Source: Actinobacteria bacterium casp-actino8 (lineage in GTDB: Bacteria; Actinomycetota; Acidimicrobiia; Acidimicrobiales; Ilumatobacteraceae). From it: a stretch of 30,306 bases of DNA. The stretch spans positions 1-30,306 of the forward strand of contig LFFH01000005.1 of the NCBI GenBank assembly GCA_001510455.1. The letters are read 5' to 3'. The position numbers and the translations under genes were made by a program. Below are positions 20,074 through 26,896 of this stretch, piece after piece; position 1 is the first letter of the stretch; every line of letters starts with the position of its first letter. Below the pieces are notes generated by a model. That model was not told the origin of the DNA. It did not search any database and saw only the letters and a list, made by a program, of their open reading frames with translations.

Positions 20074-21471
20074 ATGGCTCTGCATCTCAGCCAGCACTAC
20101 CTCGAATGTCTCTCGCACGCGTCTTACGTGGTGGCCGATACCGACAGTCGAATCGCCGCCGTCGTCGATCCGCAACGTGACATCTCGGCCTATCTCGCCG
20201 AAGCGGCCGAGAACGGTTTCACCATCAAGTACGTCATCGAGACCCACTTTCACGCCGACTTCCTGTCGGGCCATCTCGAATTGGCCGAGGCGACCGGCGC
20301 CGAGATCGTCTTCGGCTCGGCAGCCACGGGTCGTACCGATTTCGCCATCACCGCTCTCTCCCAGGGTGACGTGATCGTCCTCGGCGATTCCGACTCCCAT
20401 GCCCGTCTCGAGGTTCTGGAGACACCGGGTCACACACCCGAATCGATCTCCGTGGTCGTGCGAGAGAACGTCTCGGCCGCACCGCATGCCGTGTTCACCG
20501 GTGACACTCTTTTCATCGGCGACGTCGGCCGACCCGATCTGCTCGCGGCCGTCGGCCAGACGGCCGAAGATCTCGGTCGCATGCTCTACCACTCACTGCA
20601 CGAGAAGTTGATGAGACTTCCCGACACGACGCTGGTCTATCCGGCCCACGGAGCCGGTAGCGCGTGTGGCAAGAACCTGTCGACCAACACGGTGAGTTCG
20701 ATCGGCGAACAACGCACCACCAACTACGCACTGGCTCCCATGTCGGAAGATCAATTCGTGGCCGCGGTCACCGAAGGCCAGTCGACGGCCCCGATGTACT
20801 TCTTGCATGCGGCGACCACCAATCGCAAGGCGCGTGACACCTTCGATGAGGACGCCCCGCTCACCGCCCTCTCGATGGCCGACGTCGTCAAGGCGCGCTC
20901 GGCCGGTGCCGCGATCATCGACACCCGAGACGACGGTGACTTCGCCCTCGCACACCTGCGCGGTTCGATCAACGTCGGACTGGGTGGACGCTTCGCCGAA
21001 TACTCCGGTGAGGTCGTCGCGGCCGGCACTCCGATCGTCATCGTCGCCGAGCCGGGCAAGGAGCGGGAGGCCACCACGCGACTCGCCCGTATCGGTTTCG
21101 ACGACGTGCTCGGTTACCTCGACGATCCGGTCAAGGCGTTCATCGAGAATCCGAACGAAGTCGCCATGGCGTCGCGTCTCACGGCTCATGATTTCGGAGC
21201 CCGCCGCGACTCCATCGCCGATCTTCAACTGGTCGACGTGCGCAATCCGGGTGAGTTCAAACTGGGCACGATCAGTGGCGCACGACATGTCGAACTGGCC
21301 GGTCTCACTCGCCGAATCGGTGAGCTCGATCCGAAGCGTCCGACCGTCGTGTTCTGCGCTGGTGGATACCGCTCCTCGATCGCGGCCAGCACCTTGCGGG
21401 CCCATGGCTTCGACGACGTCAGCGACATCCTCGGCGGGTACAACGCCTGGTCGGCTCTCGTCGACGCCTAG
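20074..21471 (+). CDS. Persulfide dioxygenase-rhodanese fusion (CstB-like)
   Basis: 465-aa multidomain protein. Residues 1-245 are an ETHE1-type metallo-beta-lactamase domain: 'ETHFHADFLSGH' (His58, His60, Asp62, His67), 'TPGHTPES' and 'FTGDTLFIGDVGRPDL', i.e. the single-iron persulfide dioxygenase pattern. Two rhodanese domains follow. The first (about 270-365) lacks the catalytic Cys ('IVIVAEPGKERE'); the second (about 370-465) has Cys428 in 'VVFCAGGYRSS'. This order matches CstB, which oxidises low-molecular-weight persulfides and releases thiosulfate. ATG 20074 is preceded by AAAGGA. It is in an operon with the CstR-like repressor. Mycothiol persulfide would be a natural substrate in this host, given mshA in the same window; that part is inference. 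Confidence 0.92.
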   Translation: MALHLSQHYLECLSHASYVVADTDSRIAAVVDPQRDISAYLAEAAENGFTIKYVIETHFHADFLSGHLELAEATGAEIVFGSAATGRTDFAITALSQGDVIVLGDSDSHARLEVLETPGHTPESISVVVRENVSAAPHAVFTGDTLFIGDVGRPDLLAAVGQTAEDLGRMLYHSLHEKLMRLPDTTLVYPAHGAGSACGKNLSTNTVSSIGEQRTTNYALAPMSEDQFVAAVTEGQSTAPMYFLHAATTNRKARDTFDEDAPLTALSMADVVKARSAGAAIIDTRDDGDFALAHLRGSINVGLGGRFAEYSGEVVAAGTPIVIVAEPGKEREATTRLARIGFDDVLGYLDDPVKAFIENPNEVAMASRLTAHDFGARRDSIADLQLVDVRNPGEFKLGTISGARHVELAGLTRRIGELDPKRPTVVFCAGGYRSSIAASTLRAHGFDDVSDILGGYNAWSALVDA

Positions 21472-21474
21472 TGC

Positions 21475-22257
21475 TCAGCGCTCCGGTATCGCGTCGTAGC
21501 CGTCGTCGCCGGGCATGAGGAGGGCGGTGATGCGTCCATCGTCGCCCCACACGACCTTGGGAAGGATGCGTGGTGGCGTCCCGATCTCACGTGCCGCACT
21601 CATGACGTCGTCGACTGTTCCATGTTCGGCTAGGAATCGCAGATTCGCCATCGTCGGCGGAAGCATGAGCAAGTCGTCCGATGACGCGCGCTCGAGTGCC
21701 ACGCGCGGCTCCACCCAGAGACTGTCGACGGTCTCGACATCGTCGTGCAGCGGTTCCTGATCGTCGGGCATGGCCGCCACGTAGAAACGGGTGTCGAAGC
21801 GTCGCACTTCACCGAACGGTGTGATCCAATGCGCGACCCACGACAGATGATCGTGACGAGCCGAGAGACCTTCGGCGCCGAGAATGCTCGACATGGTCCG
21901 CTCCCCGGCGTGCACGACGTGGCGGTACTCGGCAAATCGTCGGGCGACCTCAGGATCGTCGAACTTCACCGTTCGACCCGAACCGTCACATGCGAGGAGA
22001 ACCCCGGCCTCCTCGAAGCATTCCCGTATCGATGCCATTTCGAACGATGTATCCAGATTGGACGTGTCGGGATGAGATGAATCAGCCGCGTCGACGGCGC
22101 CTCCCGGAAACACGTACATGCCACCGGCGAATGCGGCCTTGGTGGTTCGTCGCATCATGAACACCTCGAGAGGTCCGCTCGACTGACGTACGAGCATCAC
22201 CGTGGCTGCGGGCCGGATGGGAACACTCGCCGGGTCGAAGTCAGCCAACGAGGTCAC
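21475..22257 (-). CDS. Nudix hydrolase, NUDT19-like
   Basis: 260-aa Nudix protein. The Nudix box is split: 'FPGGAVDAAD' (residues 50-59) is separated from 'SIRECFEEAGVLL' (76-88) by an extra segment of about ten residues, the arrangement found in the NUDT19/RP2p group of CoA diphosphatases. The catalytic REcxEE glutamates are intact (Glu79, Glu82, Glu83). Later parts ('WVAHWITPFGEVRRFDTRFYVAAMP') also resemble that group. Substrate could be CoA, acyl-CoA or another nucleoside diphosphate. GTG 22255-22257 stands 6 nt after TAGTGT, suggesting a leaderless mRNA. It converges on the cstB-like gene, with 3 nt between stops, and diverges from the response regulator. Confidence 0.88.
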   Translation of the reverse strand: MTSLADFDPASVPIRPAATVMLVRQSSGPLEVFMMRRTTKAAFAGGMYVFPGGAVDAADSSHPDTSNLDTSFEMASIRECFEEAGVLLACDGSGRTVKFDDPEVARRFAEYRHVVHAGERTMSSILGAEGLSARHDHLSWVAHWITPFGEVRRFDTRFYVAAMPDDQEPLHDDVETVDSLWVEPRVALERASSDDLLMLPPTMANLRFLAEHGTVDDVMSAAREIGTPPRILPKVVWGDDGRITALLMPGDDGYDAIPER

Positions 22258-22269
22258 GGGCTCACACTA
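22258..22269 (-). promoter_or_regulatory. Leaderless promoter -10 (TAGTGT) for the Nudix gene
   Basis: TAGTGT at 22269-22264, spacer GAGCCC, then GTG 22257. I see no clear site for the divergent response regulator in the remaining ~90 bp. Confidence 0.5.
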
Positions 22270-22358
22270 GAAGTGGACCCGCGATCGAACGAAAAAGTCC
22301 CGAAAACGTCGCCGACACACGTGGCGACCTCGCGATCCAGCGGATTAGATGAGGAAGC

Positions 22359-23051
22359 GTGACGTACCGGATCCTTCTCGTCGAAGACGACCAGTCGATC
22401 AGATCGGTGATGGCCACTGCCTTCGGGCACGACGGCCACCACGTCATCGAAGCCGAATCCGGTGAGACCGGAATCGCCCTGGCGGCATCGGAGAATCCTG
22501 ATCTTGCCGTCATCGATCTTCGGTTGCCCGGGATGGACGGCATCGAAGTCGTACAGCGCCTTCGACTCCAACTCGATATTCCCCTCGTGATCCTCACGGC
22601 CTTCAGTGACAGCAATGACGTCATTCGGGCTCTCGAAGCCGGAGCCGACGACTTCTTGTCGAAACCCATCGAGTTGAAGGAACTGCGCGCTCGATTGGCC
22701 GCTCTCATGCGCCGTATCGAAAGCGCGTCCAACGATGAGCCGATTCAGACTCTCGATCGGGCCGGCTTCGCCATCAACTTCGACACCGGCGAGGTGTCGT
22801 TCGACGAGCAAGAACTTCACCTCACCAAGACCGAGTTCAAGGTACTGGGTGAACTACTTCTCGCCAGTGGGCGCATCCTCTCGAAGGCCGATCTTCTCGA
22901 ACAGGTGTGGGGGTACGACTACCTCGGTGAGACCCGTCTCGTCGACACGCAGATCTATCGCCTTCGCGCCAAGTTGGCGGCCGTCGAGGCCTCCGACCTT
23001 CTCGTGACGGTGCGCGGCCGGGGTTTCCGAATCGTCGACCCGACGGACTGA
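22359..23051 (+). CDS. OmpR-family response regulator (MtrA-like position)
   Basis: 230-aa two-domain regulator. The receiver (1-120) is complete: acidic pair in 'VEDDQ', phospho-acceptor Asp53 in 'VIDLRLPGMDG', Thr80 in 'ILTAFSD' and Lys102 in 'LSKPI'. The winged-helix domain (130-225) ends with 'QVWGYDYLGETRLVDTQIYRLRAKL' and 'VRGRGFRIV', typical of OmpR/PhoB. GTG 22359 has GAGGA just upstream. A sensor kinase follows after 10 nt and a GerMN lipoprotein after that, the order of mtrA-mtrB-lpqB in actinobacteria, where the system controls cell wall and division. Whether this is the true MtrA orthologue cannot be settled here; resemblance in the DNA-binding helix is moderate. Confidence 0.9.
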   Translation: MTYRILLVEDDQSIRSVMATAFGHDGHHVIEAESGETGIALAASENPDLAVIDLRLPGMDGIEVVQRLRLQLDIPLVILTAFSDSNDVIRALEAGADDFLSKPIELKELRARLAALMRRIESASNDEPIQTLDRAGFAINFDTGEVSFDEQELHLTKTEFKVLGELLLASGRILSKADLLEQVWGYDYLGETRLVDTQIYRLRAKLAAVEASDLLVTVRGRGFRIVDPTD

Positions 23052-23061
23052 ACGGTGAGCC

Positions 23062-24462
23062 ATGAACGTCAGTGAGCGAGTATCGCTACGTGGCAAGGCT
23101 GTGATCATCGGTGGGCTCGTCGGCCTCACCATCTCGCTCGTCGCCTCCGGTATCACCTGGTCGAGCGCTCAGTCCTATCTGCTTCGTCAGCGAGAGTCAG
23201 CGGCTCAACAACAATCGTTCGTGCACGCCGAGTTGGTCGCTCGGGCGATTCTGGCCGGTGAAGAGCCAGCCGATGCCCTCACGTCGATTCCCACGATCAG
23301 CCCGTCGTACCGAGCTCTCATGAAAGTCGACGACGAGTGGCTGTCGTTGAGCGCTGGAATCGGTGTGGGGAACGTGCCATCCGACCTGCTCGGGCGGGCC
23401 GAGATCGGTGAACCCGCCGACCAGCGAAGTCTTCTGAACGGGCAACCGGCCTATTTCGTCACGTTTCCCATGTCGATCGGGGCCGATCGTCAACTCGCTT
23501 ACGTGGGTGTGTCGTCACTCTCGGAGATCCAGGACACCGTCAACGCGATCCGACGGGCCCTGCTCATCGGCGTGTTCATCAGTTCGATCGGTGGAGCTCT
23601 CATCGGCTTCTGGCTGTCACGACGCGTGATGGAGCCACTGAAGGAGATCAGTACGACATCGGTCGAACTCAGCTCCGGTGATCTCGAAGCACGAGTACGC
23701 ATTCCCCGTGAACCCGACCTGGCCCGTATCTCTCATTCGTTCAATCAGATGGCCGAGTCACTGCAGCACCGACTGGAAGCCGAGTCGCGATTCGCAGCCC
23801 AGGCCGCACACGAATTGCGATCTCCACTCACCGCGCTTCGGGGTACGACCGACATCTTGCAGATGCACAAGGACACCCTTCCCGGGAGCCTCGAAGGACT
23901 GGTCGACAACCTGGGAACCGAAGTTTCCGAATTCGAACGCATGCTCGAAGACCTGCTCGTACTCGGACGGCAGTCCTCGGGATCCGATCGCGCCAACCTG
24001 ACGATTCGTCAAGCCGATGCTCTGTTCGCCGCGATCATGAAGAACTTCGAACTACCGACCCACGTCTTCACGACCGATCTTGATCTGTCACAGATCAGTG
24101 TTCGAGTCGACGTGACTCGACTGAAGCACGTCTTCGGCAATCTCATCAGCAACGCCGCTCTCTACGCCGGCGGAGTCACGGCGCTTCGCGTCGAGTCGAG
24201 TGGCGACTCGACCGATCACCCACGACTCGTGATTCATGTCGACGACGACGGTCCCGGAATCAGCGAGAACGAGCGCGAGTCGATTCTCGAGCCGTTCAGT
24301 CGAGGTCGACGCTCACAGGGCCTCCCGGGCTCGGGACTCGGACTCTCGATCGCCGACGGACATCTGCGCTCGATGGGATCACGCTTGCGCATCGCATCCA
24401 GTCCGAGTGGCGGAGCTCGATTCTCGTTCGACCTCGACGTGGTCGAGGAGGAGGACGAGTGA
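23062..24462 (+). CDS. Membrane histidine kinase (HAMP-HisKA-HATPase)
   Basis: 466-aa sensor kinase. Two membrane spans (about 13-33 and 165-185) flank an extracytoplasmic sensor region of ~130 residues with no family I recognise. A HAMP linker (186-240) leads to the dimerisation domain with the phospho-His250 in 'AAHELRSPLTALRG'. The ATP-binding domain shows the N-box 'GNLISNAALYAGG', G1 'DDDGPGISENERE', and G2 'GSGLGLSIADGHLRSMG'. It is preceded by its probable partner regulator (10-nt gap) and overlaps the lipoprotein gene, so all three are co-expressed. The extracytoplasmic domain is shorter than that of mycobacterial MtrB. Confidence 0.93.
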   Translation: MNVSERVSLRGKAVIIGGLVGLTISLVASGITWSSAQSYLLRQRESAAQQQSFVHAELVARAILAGEEPADALTSIPTISPSYRALMKVDDEWLSLSAGIGVGNVPSDLLGRAEIGEPADQRSLLNGQPAYFVTFPMSIGADRQLAYVGVSSLSEIQDTVNAIRRALLIGVFISSIGGALIGFWLSRRVMEPLKEISTTSVELSSGDLEARVRIPREPDLARISHSFNQMAESLQHRLEAESRFAAQAAHELRSPLTALRGTTDILQMHKDTLPGSLEGLVDNLGTEVSEFERMLEDLLVLGRQSSGSDRANLTIRQADALFAAIMKNFELPTHVFTTDLDLSQISVRVDVTRLKHVFGNLISNAALYAGGVTALRVESSGDSTDHPRLVIHVDDDGPGISENERESILEPFSRGRRSQGLPGSGLGLSIADGHLRSMGSRLRIASSPSGGARFSFDLDVVEEEDE

Positions 24463-25031
24463 TGACAAGAACTCACCGAACGATCTTCGGCATCGTCTGT
24501 TCGACTCTCCTCGTGTCGTGCAGTTTCGGAACCGAATCATCAGCCAATCGACTCGGGGACGACCGTCGTATCGAGATCGGGGGGCCGGACGACGGAATTC
24601 CCCGTCCGGTCGAACCGATCATCGTCTACCTCATTCGCGGCGACGAGGTGGTGAGTCGTCCTCGACTCTCGCTCTCCCCCTTGAATCCGCAATCGATCAT
24701 CGATTCACTCGCATCGGGTCTGTCCGACTTCGAATTGGCGAACGATCTACGTTCGTCGCTGTCGATCTCTCCGCTCGTGATCGAGAACGCTCGACTCAAC
24801 AGTGATATCGCCGAGATCAGTGTGTCGTCCACCTTCCTCGATCTGGCCGGAAGTGAACAGCGACTTCTCTTGGCCCAAGTGGTGCTCTCACTCTTCAAGA
24901 ATCTCGACATCTCGTCGGTTCGCGTACTGAACGAAGAGGCCGAAGTCGCCGTACCGGGAGCAACCGGAGAAATTCTCGAGCGACCATTGGTGGTGACTGA
25001 CTACTCGTCACTCATCGGCTCACTCACCTGA
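24462..25031 (+). CDS. GerMN-domain lipoprotein (LpqB-like partner of the two-component system)
   Basis: 189-aa exported lipoprotein: a short positive N-terminus, hydrophobic core and lipobox 'LLVSC' with Cys20. The remaining region ('IIVYLIRGDEVVSRPRLSL', 'LNPQSIIDSLASGLSDFE', 'AEISVSSTFLDLAGSEQRLLLAQVVLSLF') has the GerMN fold pattern seen in GerM and in LpqB. In mycobacteria LpqB is encoded next to mtrAB and acts on the kinase MtrB; here the domain is present once and the C-terminal beta-propeller of LpqB is absent, so the protein is much smaller. The ATG at 24462 overlaps the kinase stop (TGATG); GTG 24459 is the alternative. A role as an extracytoplasmic modulator of the neighbouring kinase is inferred. 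Confidence 0.85.
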   Translation: MTRTHRTIFGIVCSTLLVSCSFGTESSANRLGDDRRIEIGGPDDGIPRPVEPIIVYLIRGDEVVSRPRLSLSPLNPQSIIDSLASGLSDFELANDLRSSLSISPLVIENARLNSDIAEISVSSTFLDLAGSEQRLLLAQVVLSLFKNLDISSVRVLNEEAEVAVPGATGEILERPLVVTDYSSLIGSLT

Positions 25032-25070
25032 CGACGACTCACGTCAAAGGATCGCAGAGACGAACCTGTC

Positions 25071-25523
25071 TCAGATCTCGCCGTGCGGTTCGGTTCCGTC
25101 GGTGTCGATCACGTCGCCCGGGCGTGCGCCGGGCGGCCGAGACGCCGTGCCGAAGCCACCCAGGATGGTGGTTCCCGCTCGAGCGCGTCGGAGAAGCATG
25201 CCCCGGAACACCATTCGGGTAGGAGGAAAGAGGACGAGAATCGCCAGGACGTCGGTGACGAATCCGGGTGCGAGAAGGAGAGCACCCGCCATCATGATGA
25301 GAACTCCGTCGACGATCTCTTGCGTCGGCACTCGGCCCTCCAGGACACTGCGATTGAACTTCGTCCAGACTCGGATTCCCTCTCGCTTCACGAGCCAACT
25401 ACCCACGACGGCGATGAGAACGATGAGTCCGAGAGTGTTGAGGAAGCCGATCGACGAGCCGACTCGGATGATCACGTAGAGCTCGGCCACCGGGAACACG
25501 ATGAAGAGCAGGAACAGGATCAC
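25071..25523 (-). CDS. fxsA: FxsA-family membrane protein
   Basis: 150-aa inner-membrane protein with the FxsA pattern: an N-terminal span with 'FIVFPVAELYVIIRVGS', a second span 'LGLIVLIAVVGSWLVKREG', the 'VDGVLIMMAGALLLAPGFVTDVLA' hairpin and the following 'ILVLFPPTRMVFRG'. The tail (from about 115) is polar and probably cytosolic. E. coli FxsA was found as a suppressor of phage T7 exclusion by the F plasmid; its normal role is unknown. GTG 25521-25523 is 6 nt after TAGGGT, consistent with a leaderless transcript. It converges with the lipoprotein gene and diverges from selA. Confidence 0.9.
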   Translation of the reverse strand: MILFLLFIVFPVAELYVIIRVGSSIGFLNTLGLIVLIAVVGSWLVKREGIRVWTKFNRSVLEGRVPTQEIVDGVLIMMAGALLLAPGFVTDVLAILVLFPPTRMVFRGMLLRRARAGTTILGGFGTASRPPGARPGDVIDTDGTEPHGEI

Positions 25524-25535
25524 ACGATCACCCTA
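25524..25535 (-). promoter_or_regulatory. Leaderless promoter -10 (TAGGGT) for fxsA
   Basis: TAGGGT at 25535-25530, spacer GATCGT, then the GTG start at 25523. Confidence 0.5.
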
Positions 25536-25592
25536 ACCATGGTCGCACACGAGGTTCGGTCGGTCACCGAATCGAACCCGCCGACTCGGCAC

Positions 25593-25598
25593 TAGCGT
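25593..25598 (+). promoter_or_regulatory. Candidate -10 (TAGCGT) for the selA-selB operon
   Basis: TAGCGT lies 8 nt before the selA ATG, so the mRNA would have at most a 1-2 nt leader. A GGAG also lies in the spacer (25601-25604), too near the ATG for normal use. Confidence 0.4.
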
Positions 25599-25606
25599 TC
25601 GGAGCG

Positions 25607-26896
25607 ATGGACGCCGACGCCGCCAACACTCGTCCTCCTTCGGTCGATGCGCTCGCACGATCGCTCTCGCACGTCGAACTCCCCCATCCGCTCCTGGTCG
25701 ACGTGGCGCGTCAGGCGATCGCTTCCGGCAATCACCACGACGCCGAGCGTCTGGCGATCGAATTGCGGGCCGCTCTGTTGCAGCCGGTGATCAACGCCAC
25801 GGGTGTCATCGCCCACACCAATCTCGGTCGGGCCCCCTTGGGCGTGCACACCGAAGCGCGCGCCCAGAACCTCGAATTCGACCTTCTGACCGGCCGTCGC
25901 GGAAGTCGACAGTCAGGAGTGGGTCGACTGCTTGCTCGAGCCGTCGGCGCCGAAGCCGCTCTGGTCGTCAACAACAATGCCGCCGCCGTCCTTCTGGTTC
26001 TGGCCGCACTCGCGTCCGGCCGCGACGTCGCCGTCAGTCGTGGAGAGAGTGTCGAGATCGGTGGCGGCTTTCGCGTTCCTGAAGTCATGGAACAATCCGG
26101 AGCCCGACTGGTCGACGTCGGCACCACCAACCGCACTCGACTCGGTGACTACCGCAAGGCCATCGATCGATCGGGGAACGATGTCGCTCTGGTGCTGAAA
26201 GTTCACCCGTCCAACTACCGCGTCGAAGGCTTCGTCGAAGAAACGCCGGTCTCACAACTCTCGACCTTGGGTGTCGATGTGGTGGCCGACATCGGATCGG
26301 GTCTTCTCGACGAAGCATGCCCGTGGCTCGCAACGGGACCTCCCGAGTGGCTTCGTGGGGAACCAGCGGCACGCCAGGCCCTCGAAGCGGGAGCATCGAT
26401 CGTCACTTTCAGCGGCGACAAACTCCTCGGTGGTCCACAGTCCGGGGTGATCGCCGGACGAGCCGACCTCGTCGCCCGCTGCGCGGCTCACCCGTTGGCT
26501 CGAGCGTTGCGTCCGGGTGGTCTGGTGCTGGCTGCCCTTCACGACGTGGTGATGTCGTATCTCGAACGAACGGTGTGTGAACGGGTTCCGTTCTGGACGA
26601 TGGCTTCGATTCCCCCCGAAGCCGTGCGCGAACGGTGCGAAGAGGTCATCGCAGGGGCTGGCGTCGGACGGGTTGTCGCCTGCGATTCCCTTCCCGGAGC
26701 CGGAAGCACTCCCGGTGCACACATCGCGTCGTTCGGTATCGAAATCGACGGCGACGTCACCGGCGGGTTGCGAAGCCAGCCCCTTCCCATCGTGGCTCGT
26801 GTCCGTGACGATCGAACGATTCTCGATCTACGAACGGTTGCTCTTCACGACGACCATCACATCGTCTCGGCACTGCGCCGCCTTTTCGTTCCATGA
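25607..26896 (+). CDS. selA: L-seryl-tRNA(Sec) selenium transferase
   Basis: 429-aa PLP enzyme that converts Ser-tRNA(Sec) to Sec-tRNA(Sec) with selenophosphate. The N-terminal 'LLQPVINATGVIAHTNLGRAPLG' , 'LLARAVGAEAALVVNNNAAAVLLVLAAL' and 'VHPSNYRVEGF' stretches and the PLP-binding Lys272 in 'FSGDKLLGGPQSG' are diagnostic. Length is a little below the E. coli protein (463). It overlaps selB by 4 nt (ATGA). Presence of both genes implies that the organism incorporates selenocysteine; selD and the tRNA(Sec) gene must lie outside this window. Confidence 0.96.
   Translation: MDADAANTRPPSVDALARSLSHVELPHPLLVDVARQAIASGNHHDAERLAIELRAALLQPVINATGVIAHTNLGRAPLGVHTEARAQNLEFDLLTGRRGSRQSGVGRLLARAVGAEAALVVNNNAAAVLLVLAALASGRDVAVSRGESVEIGGGFRVPEVMEQSGARLVDVGTTNRTRLGDYRKAIDRSGNDVALVLKVHPSNYRVEGFVEETPVSQLSTLGVDVVADIGSGLLDEACPWLATGPPEWLRGEPAARQALEAGASIVTFSGDKLLGGPQSGVIAGRADLVARCAAHPLARALRPGGLVLAALHDVVMSYLERTVCERVPFWTMASIPPEAVRERCEEVIAGAGVGRVVACDSLPGAGSTPGAHIASFGIEIDGDVTGGLRSQPLPIVARVRDDRTILDLRTVALHDDHHIVSALRRLFVP

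Noticed and set aside
25057..25072. GAGAC/GTCTC inverted repeat between the lipoprotein gene and fxsA
   Set aside because: Only 5 bp, no U-tract; too weak to call a terminator.
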